DNA from: Verrucomicrobia bacterium LW23
GTDB lineage: Bacteria > Verrucomicrobiota > Verrucomicrobiia > Methylacidiphilales > UBA1321
Length of the DNA: 64,000 nt
Reading direction: 5' to 3'
NCBI GenBank assembly: GCA_003054695.1
Contig: QAZA01000045.1
Coordinates: 755,956-819,955 of the forward strand
The translations under genes and the position numbers were made by a program. Below the pieces are notes generated by a model. The model was not told the origin of the DNA and ran no database searches. It saw only the letters and a list, made by a program, of their open reading frames with translations. How positions within the stretch are numbered: the first letter of the stretch is position 1; the number at the start of each line of letters is the position of its first letter. Below, piece by piece: positions 36,955 through 45,832 of this stretch.

Positions 36955-39909
36955 ATGCATCGCCCCATCCGGTTCCCCCTTCCTGCTTGCCTGCGCGCCG
37001 CGTTTGGCACTGTGCCTGCGGCCGTGGCGCTGAGTCTGTGCGCCGCCGTGCTCCCCACCGCCGCACCGCTGGCGCCGCAACTGGCCGCCGCGCAAACGGC
37101 CCCGGCTACCGCTACCGCCTCCGCTCCCACCACTGTCAGCGACCTGAAGGCCTGGACGATTGAAGGCGACGCGGCGCTGGATCCCGCCAAGCCCAGCCCG
37201 GGCAACACGCCGTCCCTTCGTCTGGCCCCCAACAGCCGCGCCTCTCTTAAGCTGCGCGATACGGATGGCTCCGGTAAAATCACCTTCCACGTCTTCGACG
37301 ACGCCACAGTCGCCACGCCGGACAAGAAGAAATCCGTCGGCCCCCGCTGGGGCACTACGGCGGCGAGCGGACGCATCCTCGTCGGCGGCATTATGTACGC
37401 GCCGTTCCTGCAGCCCGCCGGCTCCATCTGCCTGCTGGATACGGACCCGAAGGACCCGGCCGCGTGGCTGCCCGTCAAGTTTCTGGGCACCCGCGCCTCG
37501 CAGCCGGGGTGGAGCAAGTGGGAGCTGGAGTACCATCCGGAGAAGGGGCTTATCATCACCATCGACGGCAAGCTGGTGCCCACGCGCCACTTTGACTGGA
37601 ACACCAGCAAGGCGGAGGGGTTCAACGGCATCACCTTTTACGGCGATGCCTCCCCCGGCGCCGGCGCGCAGACCATCTACATTGGCGATATCACCCATGA
37701 ACTCGGCCCCCCCATGAAAGTAAAGCCCGGCAGCGCCCCGTCCATCGCCAGCGCCAACACCAACCCGGCGGCGGCGAAGCCCACGCCGGTGCTAACCGGG
37801 CCTGTACCCGAGGAGGAGACCGACAAGCTCGTCGCCGCCGGCGGCAAGCCGGTGCCTGCCAAAATGGCCGGCTTTGTGCCCGGCCCGCGCCTTATCGACG
37901 ACCTGAAGGACCTGCGCGTGCAAACGGTGGAGGGCTACGACAAGCAGCACCCGCGCCTGCGCTTCTCCCCCGGGGATAAAGAGCAGCTGCAACAGCGCGC
38001 CAGGGATAACCCCGCGCTGTGGGAGGCCGTTATCGCCAACGCCAACTCCGTGCGCAACGCGGAGCCTCCCAGCCCGCAGTGGATCCGCGAAGGCACCAAG
38101 TACTGGATCGCCGAGAAGATCGAATCCGCCGCGCTGGCCTGGTTTGTAACGGGCGATGCCGCTTACAAAGACGCGGCCATCCGCTGGATGGTGGCCCACT
38201 GCAAGCAGGACATCTGGGGCGACACCTACCGGCCCAACCTGGACCTCATCGCCTCATGGTACCTCTACCACATCTCCATCGCGTACGATATCCTCAAAAA
38301 CGAGATGTCGCCCGAGGACCGCAAGATCGTGTCCAAAGGCATCGCGGATCACGCGCGGCACATCTATGTGGATGCGGACCCGCGCAATCCGCAGCAGCAA
38401 ATCCGCTACGACCAGAACCACACCTACATCCCCAACGTGGCCGCGATGACCGCCGCGCTGGCCCTGCTGGACGAACTGCCCGAGGCGCGCCACTGGCTCA
38501 CCCGCAGCTACGCCATCCTGCGCCGCAGCCGCTACGTGCAGAATGAGGACGGCTACTACTACGAGGGATTTGGCTACTGGACCTACGCGCTGAACTGGCA
38601 CGCCCGTGGCGCTGAGCTGCTGCAACGCGCCACCGGCGAGCCGATGTTCAACATCCCCGTGCTGCGCGACACATGGCTCTTCGGTCTTCACCTTAGCCTG
38701 CCCGGCACGCCCGGCGCGTTTGATCTCGGCGACTGCCTGGGCTGGGGCGCCGACGGCAAGCTCAAGGACATGCGCGTGGGCAACTACAGCATGATGTGGG
38801 AGATCGGCTCACAAAACGTGGCCGCCGGCGTGCCCAACGCCAACGCGGACAAAAGCCGTACGGTGGCGGATATGTTTTACAAGCGCTGGGCGGAGCGCGA
38901 TTACCCCAGCGCCGCGTTCCTCTACTTCAACCCGGCAATCAAAGCGGCTCCGATCGAATCCATTACGCCCTACCATTACTTTGAGGACCAGGATGTGGTG
39001 GCCTGGCGCAGCGATTGGACGCCCGACGCCACAGTTTATCTCTTCCGCTGCGGCCCGCCCCTGGGCCACAAGGCGGCCGCCAAGTTCAGGCAGCTTAAGG
39101 ACTGGACCATGAACGCCGGCCACGTGCACCCGGACATCGGCGCGTTCTGGATCTACGCCAAAGGCGCCTACCTCGCCGTCGACACCGGCTACACGGCGGA
39201 GAAATACACGCGGGAGCACAACACGCTGCTCATCGACGACAAAGGCCAGGCGATGGACGGCAGCTACCACAACGACCGCGGCGTGCCCTACGAGCACCTG
39301 GACGGCGCGAAAATCACCGCGCAGTATCTGTCCCCGGAGTATGGCTTTGCGGCCGGCACCTTTGGGAGCGCCTACACCCGGCAAATCAAAGGCGCCGACC
39401 TGCGCCGTGCGCTGCTGATGACCAAACGCTACCTGCTCGTCATCGACGACCTGCAAAGCGAAACGCCCCGCAAACTCACCTGGCTGTGCCACGCCGTGGA
39501 GCCCTTCAAGCCCGAAGGCGCCGCCCACGTCTCCCGCCTCACCGACGGCAACCGCGCCGCCCTGGCCGTCATCCCCCTGGCCCCCACCGGCGCCACCGCC
39601 GCCGTGCCCAGGGCGGAGGCCACCATGGTGCTCGCCGGCATATCCCCGAAAAACGGCAAGATTGCCCAGCGCGGCAACAAGCTCACCCTCAGCAGCCCGG
39701 AGCCGACAAGCAAAACGCGCTTCATCAACCTGCTGGTGCCCCTGGCCGCCGACGAAAAACTGCCCGAAATCGCCGACGTAAAGGACGAAGGCACTGCCGT
39801 CTCCCTCACTGTCAAGTGGCCCGACGGCAAGTCCGAGACGGTAAAGCTGGACCTGACCTGGAAGACCGGCTCCGGCCCCACCGGCCCCGCCGCCATTACC
39901 GTCAAGTAA
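36955..39909 (+). CDS. heparinase II/III-type polysaccharide lyase with N-terminal lectin-like domain
   Basis: 984 residues, exported (Sec-type segment about 12-45, cleavage near AQLAAAQ). A beta-sandwich domain at about 60-245 (IEGDAALDPAKP, then WSKWELEYHPEKGLIITID and GFNGITFYGD) resembles concanavalin-like sugar-binding modules. The alpha/alpha toroid (about 325-600) starts with HPRLRFSPGDKEQL, typical of alginate lyase/heparinase folds, and the C-terminal beta domain carries HVHPDIGAFWIYAKG (about 720) and TREHNTLLIDD (about 753), the heparinase II/III signature. It likely depolymerises a uronate-containing polysaccharide in the periplasm. A GH130 gene follows on the same strand. Start 36955 begins the signal peptide. 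Confidence 0.88.
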   Translation: MHRPIRFPLPACLRAAFGTVPAAVALSLCAAVLPTAAPLAPQLAAAQTAPATATASAPTTVSDLKAWTIEGDAALDPAKPSPGNTPSLRLAPNSRASLKLRDTDGSGKITFHVFDDATVATPDKKKSVGPRWGTTAASGRILVGGIMYAPFLQPAGSICLLDTDPKDPAAWLPVKFLGTRASQPGWSKWELEYHPEKGLIITIDGKLVPTRHFDWNTSKAEGFNGITFYGDASPGAGAQTIYIGDITHELGPPMKVKPGSAPSIASANTNPAAAKPTPVLTGPVPEEETDKLVAAGGKPVPAKMAGFVPGPRLIDDLKDLRVQTVEGYDKQHPRLRFSPGDKEQLQQRARDNPALWEAVIANANSVRNAEPPSPQWIREGTKYWIAEKIESAALAWFVTGDAAYKDAAIRWMVAHCKQDIWGDTYRPNLDLIASWYLYHISIAYDILKNEMSPEDRKIVSKGIADHARHIYVDADPRNPQQQIRYDQNHTYIPNVAAMTAALALLDELPEARHWLTRSYAILRRSRYVQNEDGYYYEGFGYWTYALNWHARGAELLQRATGEPMFNIPVLRDTWLFGLHLSLPGTPGAFDLGDCLGWGADGKLKDMRVGNYSMMWEIGSQNVAAGVPNANADKSRTVADMFYKRWAERDYPSAAFLYFNPAIKAAPIESITPYHYFEDQDVVAWRSDWTPDATVYLFRCGPPLGHKAAAKFRQLKDWTMNAGHVHPDIGAFWIYAKGAYLAVDTGYTAEKYTREHNTLLIDDKGQAMDGSYHNDRGVPYEHLDGAKITAQYLSPEYGFAAGTFGSAYTRQIKGADLRRALLMTKRYLLVIDDLQSETPRKLTWLCHAVEPFKPEGAAHVSRLTDGNRAALAVIPLAPTGATAAVPRAEATMVLAGISPKNGKIAQRGNKLTLSSPEPTSKTRFINLLVPLAADEKLPEIADVKDEGTAVSLTVKWPDGKSETVKLDLTWKTGSGPTGPAAITVK

Positions 39910-40188
39910 GACCTATAACCGTGCGTGGCGGTCCAACACCCCTGCGCACCGCGCCGAAGGCAGCGGCACGCTGCTCCGAGAACGGCGGGCGGCAGGCCGC
40001 TTTCGGCCTGTACGCCCAGGCTGTACCATCGGCGCAGGCATTCAGCTTCTTTTTGCGCTGTATACAAATTGTATGTATACTTTTTTACGTCGCATTGAGG
40101 CAGACTGCACAGTGCCGAGACTCCCTCCGCGAGTGGCGCCCCAGCGGCGCCCGCCCCCCGTGAGCCGGTACTGCCCTGCCTGCCCTTT

Positions 40189-41304
40189 ATGCACGATACC
40201 ATTCGCCCTGCCGCCACCGCCGCCACCCTTTCCCCCGCGCCCGCCGCACCGTCCATGTCGTCATTCGTGGATCGCTTTGCCAACAACCCGCTGTTCTCCC
40301 CCGGGGACCTCAGGCCGTCGCGGCCGGATGTGGAGATCATGTGCGCCTTCAACCCGGGCGCCATCATGTTCAAAGGCAAGCGCCTCATTATGCTGCGCGT
40401 GGCGGAGAAGGCTATCCCTGATGCCGGGTGCGTTGCCACACCCATTTTCGATCCCGAAACGGGCGAAACGCACATCCGCCAGTTCAAGCTCAGCGATCCG
40501 GACATCGAGATGTCCGACCCCCGCTTCTTCAACTACCGGGGCGAGATCTACCTGACCAGCCTCAGCCACTTTCGCATCGCCACCTCCGCAGACGGCGTCA
40601 CCTGGGAGATTGACGAGGCGCCCACCATGACGCCCAGCGGCCGCTACGAGGCGTTTGGCATTGAGGACGTGCGACTTACGGAGCTGGAAGGCGAGTACTA
40701 CCTCAATTACACGGCAGCCAGCAGCCTCGGCGTCGTCACCGCGCTGGCTAAAACGGAGGACTTTCGCACGTTTAAGCGCCTGGGCATTATCTTTGGCCCG
40801 GATAACAAGGACGTCGCGCTCTTTCCCGAGCGCATTGACGGGCGTTTTCAAACGTTCCATCGCCCCGCCGTCAAGCACGCCGGCCTGCCCAGTATCTGGA
40901 CGGCCAGCTCCGCCAACATGCTGGACTGGGGCCGGCACGAGATCGTCATCAGCCCGCGCCGCGACAGCTGGGACTGCGAGCGCGTAGGCGCCGGCACCTC
41001 GCCCATCCGCACGCCCGAAGGCTGGCTGGCCCTCTACCACGCCGCCGACCACAATACCCGCTACTGCCTGGGCGCCCTGCTGCTGGACGCCAAACAGCCC
41101 TGGAAAGTGCTGGCCCGCAGCCGCGAGCCGTTCTTCGTACCTGAGGCGCCCTACGAGACGGCCGGCTTTATGCCCAATGTCGTCTTTCACAACGGCACCA
41201 TCGACCTCGGCGACGGCACCCTGGAGCTTTACTACGGCGGCGGCGACCTCGTTACCTGCGGCGCCCGCGTTAAAGTGGCGGATATCCTTGCGCACCTCCG
41301 CTAA
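40189..41304 (+). CDS. GH130 family glycoside phosphorylase/hydrolase
   Basis: 371 residues, five-bladed beta-propeller type. Family motifs are NPGAIMFKGKRLIMLRVAE, the SDPRFF segment with the conserved Asp, GIEDVRLTELEGEYYLNYT, DVALFPERIDGRFQTFHRP with the catalytic-pocket residues, and GTSPIRTPEGWLALYHAAD. GH130 enzymes phosphorolyse or hydrolyse beta-mannosides such as mannosylglucose and mannooligosaccharides. No signal peptide, so cytosolic. The neighbouring exported lyase suggests a polysaccharide-use pair. Alternative start is the ATG at 40255, just before the conserved core; the first 22 residues are Ala/Pro-rich. Confidence 0.92.
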   Translation: MHDTIRPAATAATLSPAPAAPSMSSFVDRFANNPLFSPGDLRPSRPDVEIMCAFNPGAIMFKGKRLIMLRVAEKAIPDAGCVATPIFDPETGETHIRQFKLSDPDIEMSDPRFFNYRGEIYLTSLSHFRIATSADGVTWEIDEAPTMTPSGRYEAFGIEDVRLTELEGEYYLNYTAASSLGVVTALAKTEDFRTFKRLGIIFGPDNKDVALFPERIDGRFQTFHRPAVKHAGLPSIWTASSANMLDWGRHEIVISPRRDSWDCERVGAGTSPIRTPEGWLALYHAADHNTRYCLGALLLDAKQPWKVLARSREPFFVPEAPYETAGFMPNVVFHNGTIDLGDGTLELYYGGGDLVTCGARVKVADILAHLR

Positions 41305-41321
41305 GGGGAGCGCGCGCAGGG

Positions 41322-41633
41322 TTACATCTCGGCCGAGCCAGTGGAGACGGGCGCGGACTGGCCTGCGGCTGCGGGGGGAATCGGGGGGGCGGGCTTGAAG
41401 TTGAGGACGACCCAGAGAACGACGCCGAGCACGAGGACGGCATGCGCGGCCTGGCTGCCGATGTGCATCCAGAACTTGTACGGGTTCTCCTGCCTGGTAA
41501 GCAACACCTTGCCGCTGAAGAGCTTCTGAACGCGGCCGTTGGAGGCTTGCGCTGCCAGCCACATCAGATGAAACCCGACAAACAGGCAGGGCACAGCAAT
41601 AAAAGCGATGTCGAGGAGCTTCTCGGTATTCAT
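41322..41633 (-). CDS. small two-helix membrane protein
   Basis: 103 residues with membrane helices at about 7-29 (LDIAFIAVPCLFVGFHLMWLA) and 59-80 (AAHAVLVLGVVLWVVLNF), a polar loop between, and a Pro/Ala tail. No family recognised. It is convergent with GH130 with only 17 bases between stops. The leader is pyrimidine-rich. Codon use looks like its neighbours, so probably a real gene of unknown role. Confidence 0.55.
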   Translation of the reverse strand: MNTEKLLDIAFIAVPCLFVGFHLMWLAAQASNGRVQKLFSGKVLLTRQENPYKFWMHIGSQAAHAVLVLGVVLWVVLNFKPAPPIPPAAAGQSAPVSTGSAEM

Positions 41634-41770
41634 AGGGCGGGATGGGAAATGGGGGTAATGTAAGGGAAATACGAACGACAGCCGGGAAATTGAGACAGAG
41701 GGGAGCCAAAGGGGGGCGGGCCGCGTGGGGAAACACGCTCTTTCTTCCCCGTTACGACGTTGGTGTCATG

Positions 41771-41805
41771 GTGACTTGGTGGTCAAACTTCCCTCACCAA
41801 GTCAC
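41771..41805. repeat. intergenic palindrome, GTGGTTAA family relative (copy D)
   Basis: GTGACTTGGTG (41771-41781) repeats exactly as its reverse complement at 41795-41805 with a 13-base loop. The left side (TTGGTGTCATGGTGACTTGG) is nearly identical to the left arm of copy E at 43974, so D looks like a decayed or partial member. It lies in the 204-base tandem gap between two minus-strand genes. Confidence 0.7.
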
Positions 41806-41837
41806 GAGGGTCGGAAAGATTCAGCCGGGCGGCGCAA

Positions 41838-43760
41838 TCAATCGTCCGCGCTGTCGGCTTCGGACCAGCGTGCGCTTTCGAAGGAGCCGCTGCGCATCAT
41901 GGCCCAGATGGGGAGGATGGCCAGCGCCATAAAGACGAGCACAAAATTTTGCCACACGGCCACGCCCTCCCAGGCGGTGAGTCTGAAGCTGATGGGTGTC
42001 TTGAGTGCGTCGTCCGCGTCCAGGTCGATCTCGAACCTGTAGCGCCCCTTCGGCACGCCCACAAAGGTGGTGCTGAAGCTCTGGCTGCCTTCGGACCACG
42101 ATCCATCGCTGTCCGTGCCGGAGTAGTAAGAGGACTCGCCCTGGGCGATGTAATTCTTGTCTGCCTTGGTATCCACCAGCACCACGTTATACGCCAGCCA
42201 GTTGTTGTTAACCGGCGCCGTTACCTCAATGTCCACGTTGGTCGTCGCCGCCGTCACCTCAAACTCCTTGCTCACATAATCCGGCGCTGCCGGGGCGGTG
42301 TTTGGCGTCGACGTGCCTGCGGCGCCTGTGCCGGCCGCGGTCGTCGGCGTTAAAGGGCGGGTGGTGGGCGGCGTAGTTGTGGAACGTGCCGGGGTGGAAG
42401 TGGTTGTCGTTGTCGCCGGCGGTTTGGCCGCGGGATCGTACCGGAACTCCTGCGCCACCACCTGCCGGCCGGGGCTGACGACCAGGTTGGTGCATTGCGC
42501 CAGCACAATAAAGGAGTAGAAGAGCATCGCCATCAACAGGATGCGTGACGACGCCCGGCTGTACGGGTTGGGCTGGTTGGCAAACACCCCCACGGGCTCC
42601 GGCAGCGATACCTTGAAGGCCTCCGCCACTACGCCGGGCTCCACGTACTCGCCCACGGACCAGACGATTTCGTCCTTGTCCTTCTCCATCGAGAGCATTT
42701 TGGGCGGCGCGATAAAATCCGCCACCTGCACGCGGTCCTTGGTGGAGACCTGCCAGTAAAACTCGCCGTACACGTAGCTGACAACGGCGGCTCCGGTGAG
42801 GAAGCGCTTGTACGTAACGTCGTCCAGCACAATGCGATCGGCGCCGTGGGCCAGGGGGCTGTCGGGCAGGCCGGCGGGGTGCGGGCGCGCTTTGGTCATC
42901 GTCACAAAGCTCCAGTGGCCGTTGGAGTTGACCAGCCAGCGGAAGCCGCGCCAGGGATTAAACAGAAGGTACTCAAACCACGGGTACACGCCCGTGCCGT
43001 CGGTGCGGCGCATAAAGCCGATCACCTCCCACGTGCTGCCAAACAGCTTGCCACGGGTGCCCAGGGGGATGAGCGGCGCGTACTTTTGCCTGGATTTGGC
43101 CTTGCTAAGGATGCGGTGGTTCGGGTCCGCGGAGTCGATAACCGCGCGGCAATGGCTGCACACCACGCTGAGGGACTGGCCCTCCGCGCGCACTGTAACG
43201 GTGGCGCCGCAGCTGGGGCAGCTAAAGGAGCTTGCCAGCTTGACGGGGCGCGAGTCCCCCGGGCGGCGCCAGGTGGAGGGATCCGTATTGGGCTCCGGCC
43301 CGGGGCGCGCGGCGGCCTGGCGCAGGAGATCGGACTGCGCGGGCAGGCCGGCCAGCGCCAGCACATCATGTCCGCGCGGCGTGCCGGGATCGGTATGGTG
43401 ATCCAGCGAAGCTTTGGCGTCGTAGGCGGGATCGTACGGAGCGTCCGGGCCGTCATCATCGTCGCCATCGCCACCGCCGGGCATGGGAGGGGGAGGCCCG
43501 CCGCCGCCGCGTCGCTGCGGGGGTGCATGCAGGTCCGACGCCCCGCCGCCAAAGCCCGCATAAGCGCCCTGCAGGGGCGGCGGGGGAGGGGGTGGCGGAT
43601 ATCCGCCCGCGCCGGATTGCGCACCAGGGGCGCCCTGGCCGCCGGGCGTGTACCACGCGGGCGGCGGGGGAGGTGGTGGTGGAGGGGGCACGCCGGGGCC
43701 GCCGATGGGCGGCGGTCCGCCCCGCCGGGGTGGGGGCGAAGGATAATCCGGGTTGCTCAT
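41838..43760 (-). CDS. DUF4178-like membrane protein with zinc ribbon and Pro-rich N terminus
   Basis: 640 residues. The first 150 are Pro/Gly-rich (a run of ten prolines near residue 25), probably disordered. A zinc ribbon CPSCG (about 190) and CSHCR (about 212) follows, then a DUF4178-like beta region (about 230-370: GTRGKLFGSTWEVIGFM, WFEYLLFNPWRGFRWLV). A membrane helix sits near 410-430 (RILLMAMLFYSFIVLAQC), a Thr/Pro spacer, a beta-rich exported domain (about 500-590) and a final helix near 605-625. Role unknown. Relatives are often encoded with polyamine or membrane-stress genes, but none is seen here. It is separated from sctN by a divergent gap. Confidence 0.7.
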   Translation of the reverse strand: MSNPDYPSPPPRRGGPPPIGGPGVPPPPPPPPPPAWYTPGGQGAPGAQSGAGGYPPPPPPPPLQGAYAGFGGGASDLHAPPQRRGGGGPPPPMPGGGDGDDDDGPDAPYDPAYDAKASLDHHTDPGTPRGHDVLALAGLPAQSDLLRQAAARPGPEPNTDPSTWRRPGDSRPVKLASSFSCPSCGATVTVRAEGQSLSVVCSHCRAVIDSADPNHRILSKAKSRQKYAPLIPLGTRGKLFGSTWEVIGFMRRTDGTGVYPWFEYLLFNPWRGFRWLVNSNGHWSFVTMTKARPHPAGLPDSPLAHGADRIVLDDVTYKRFLTGAAVVSYVYGEFYWQVSTKDRVQVADFIAPPKMLSMEKDKDEIVWSVGEYVEPGVVAEAFKVSLPEPVGVFANQPNPYSRASSRILLMAMLFYSFIVLAQCTNLVVSPGRQVVAQEFRYDPAAKPPATTTTTSTPARSTTTPPTTRPLTPTTAAGTGAAGTSTPNTAPAAPDYVSKEFEVTAATTNVDIEVTAPVNNNWLAYNVVLVDTKADKNYIAQGESSYYSGTDSDGSWSEGSQSFSTTFVGVPKGRYRFEIDLDADDALKTPISFRLTAWEGVAVWQNFVLVFMALAILPIWAMMRSGSFESARWSEADSADD

Positions 43761-44207
43761 GGTCGTCAGTCGTCAGTCAGAGAGGGGCGGGCGAGGGGCG
43801 ATCCGGCAAAGCGGCGGCGTGCGTGCTGCGCTGGGGGGATGAGACGTCCGCAAAGGACGGCTTTGTCGCAATATTCCAGAAAACTGCCGCAATTGCCAGC
43901 GTGATTGATCATGACGAAAGCGAACAGTGCAAGGAAGGCTGAAAGCAGGCAGCCAACCGGTTCCCTCCAAAACTTGGTGTCCTGGTGACTTGGTGGTTAA
44001 TTTCCCTCGCTTCTGAAGCTTTTAACCACCAAGGCACCAGGTTTCGGAAGGGGAACTCCAGCGCTGTCTGGGTCTCCCAACTTTTTTACCATTATGATAG
44101 TATAATCCCCCCTCGGCCTGTATGATGCCAGCCATCGGCCCTCTCCCGCGGCGCGGCGTTCTCTCTCCTCCATCCCCCTCATCCCCATCCCCTCCCTCCC
44201 GCACGCC
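43761..44207. other. 447-base divergent gap containing palindrome E
   Basis: Between the DUF4178-like gene and sctN. It carries the palindrome at 43981-44041 and, from about 44125 to the sctN ATG, a pyrimidine-rich leader (CTCTCTCCTCCATCCCCCTC and more) with no Shine-Dalgarno sequence. No other gene seen. Confidence 0.5.
43974..44047. repeat. intergenic palindrome, GTGGTTAA family (copy E)
   Basis: CCTGGTGACTTGGTGGTTAA (43981-44000) and its reverse complement at 44022-44041 differ at one base; the 21-base loop is AT-richer. The inward-facing GTGGTTAA end is the same as in copy A. It lies in the divergent gap upstream of sctN, where a terminator is not needed. Confidence 0.85.
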
Positions 44208-45551
44208 ATGCATTCTTCCGGCGAAACGCAGGACTTCTACTTCTCGCAGCTGTTTAACAGCGCGATTGATGAGGCGCGGCCTATTGAGATTCGCGGGAAG
44301 GTGACGCAGGTCATCGGCACCATCATCAAGGCCGTCGTCCCCGGCGTTAAGATTGGCGAGCTGTGCAAGCTGCGCGACACGTTTGAGGACTGGGAGCTGA
44401 TGGCCGAGGTCGTCGGCTTTAGCAAGGACGCCGCGCTGCTGACCCCCATGGGCGAGCTCCTCGGCGTCTCCGCCACCACGGAGGTCATCCCCACCGGCAA
44501 GATCCACACCGTGCCCGTGGCGCCTGAGATGCTGGGCCGCGTGCTGGACGGCCTGGGCAATCCGCTGGATGGCAAGCCCGCGTTCAAGCCCAAACAGTTC
44601 TACCCCGTCTACAACAGCCCGCCTAACGCGATGACGCGCAACATGATCGAGCACCCCATCTCGCTCGGCCTGCGCGTGCTGGACGGCGTGCTGACGTGCG
44701 GTGAAGGGCAGCGCATGGGCATCTTTGCGGCGGCCGGCGGCGGTAAAAGTACGCTCATGGCCCAGATCATCCGCAACACGGAGGCCGAGATCATCGTGCT
44801 GGCGCTCATCGGCGAGCGCGGCCGCGAAGTGCGCGAGTTTGTAGAGCGCGACCTGGGGCCGGAAGGCGTCAAGAAGTCGGTGCTTGTCATCAGCACCAGC
44901 GATCGCCCCAGCATGGAGCGCCTGAAGGCGGCGTACGTCGCCACCGCCGTGGCGGAGTATTTTCGCGACCAGGGCAAGAAAGTGCTGCTGCTGATGGACA
45001 GCGTTACCCGCTTTGCGCGCGCCCAGCGCGAAATCGGCCTGGCCGCCGGCGAGCCCCCCACGCGCCGTGGCTTTCCCCCCAGCGTCTTCGCCACCCTGCC
45101 CCGCCTGATGGAACGCGCCGGGCAAAGCGAAAAGGGGAGCATTACCGCCCTTTACACCGTACTGGTGGAGGGCGACGATATGACCGAGCCGGTGGCGGAC
45201 GAAACGCGATCCATCCTGGACGGCCACATTGTGCTGAGCCGTAAACTCGGCGGCGCCAACCACTACCCCGCGGTGGATGTGTTGGCCAGCGTCAGCCGCG
45301 TCTTCAACGCCGTGACCCAGCCGCTGCACCGCAAAGCCGCCAGCCGCCTGCGCGAGCTCATGGCCAAGTACCAGGAAGTGGAACTGCTGGTGCGCATAGG
45401 CGAGTACAAAAAGGGCTCCGACCCCGCGGCGGACGAGGCGATTGCCAAGATGGACGCCATCAACAAATTCCTGCGCCAGGGCCTGATGGAAAAAGGCACC
45501 TTCGACGAAACGGTACAGGCCATGGCGAAGATTACGGGAGTGAAGGCGTAG
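44208..45551 (+). CDS. sctN: type III secretion / flagellar-type export ATPase (SctN)
   Basis: 447-residue F1-beta-like ATPase that energises protein unfolding and export in injectisomes. Walker [13 protein letters not shown] (171-182), the GERGREV loop (202-208), Walker [11 protein letters not shown] (259-268), then [20 protein letters not shown] and the strongly family-specific [25 protein letters not shown] in Walker A and the YTVLVEGDD segment fit SctN better than FliI, AtpA/AtpD or Rho. Length is normal. No other secretion gene (SctV, SctU, SctJ, SctC, SctQ, SctL or chaperone) lies within the window on either side, which is unusual. The leader is pyrimidine-rich. Confidence 0.93.
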   Translation: MHSSGETQDFYFSQLFNSAIDEARPIEIRGKVTQVIGTIIKAVVPGVKIGELCKLRDTFEDWELMAEVVGFSKDAALLTPMGELLGVSATTEVIPTGKIHTVPVAPEMLGRVLDGLGNPLDGKPAFKPKQFYPVYNSPPNAMTRNMIEHPISLGLRVLDGVLTCGEGQRMGIFAAAGGGKSTLMAQIIRNTEAEIIVLALIGERGREVREFVERDLGPEGVKKSVLVISTSDRPSMERLKAAYVATAVAEYFRDQGKKVLLLMDSVTRFARAQREIGLAAGEPPTRRGFPPSVFATLPRLMERAGQSEKGSITALYTVLVEGDDMTEPVADETRSILDGHIVLSRKLGGANHYPAVDVLASVSRVFNAVTQPLHRKAASRLRELMAKYQEVELLVRIGEYKKGSDPAADEAIAKMDAINKFLRQGLMEKGTFDETVQAMAKITGVKA

Positions 45552-45832
45552 GTTGGGCGGTACCAGATCCCGAGAGCCGCCAGGTTACCAGCAAAATGTG
45601 GCGAATCTATGGAACAGTGAGGAAGTTAGCCGTTGTAAAATACGCCTGCGACGGCAACCCTCTCCCCCGTTGCGACCGTTGCGTATCTGCTTTGCCCGTA
45701 GCGTACGTTGCGTGATAATCTGCTCCACGTATCGCCACATCTTTTCGCGAGGCGAAGTCCGGTACGGATTTTGACATCAGCGCCCGCGCGCGGCGCTTGA
45801 ATGTTGCCGTCCGCTAAACTATAAGCTTACGC
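45552..45832. other. 281-base gap with a single repeat half
   Basis: After sctN. At about 45660-45715 it holds iterated CGTTGCG units (CCGTTGCGACCGTTGCG, then CGTACGTTGCGTGATAA) that resemble one arm of an intergenic palindrome, with no inverted partner. No gene or terminator recognised. Confidence 0.4.

Noticed and set aside
44022-45329. 435-codon minus-strand ORF opposite sctN
   Set aside because: His/Arg/Ala-rich shadow with no domain; sctN on the plus strand has all ATPase motifs.
44208-45551. Calling the ATPase Rho or an F1 ATP synthase subunit
   Set aside because: Overall F1-like fold, but the [17 protein letters not shown] and [14 protein letters not shown] segments belong to the export ATPase family, and there is no RNA-binding domain or atp operon.
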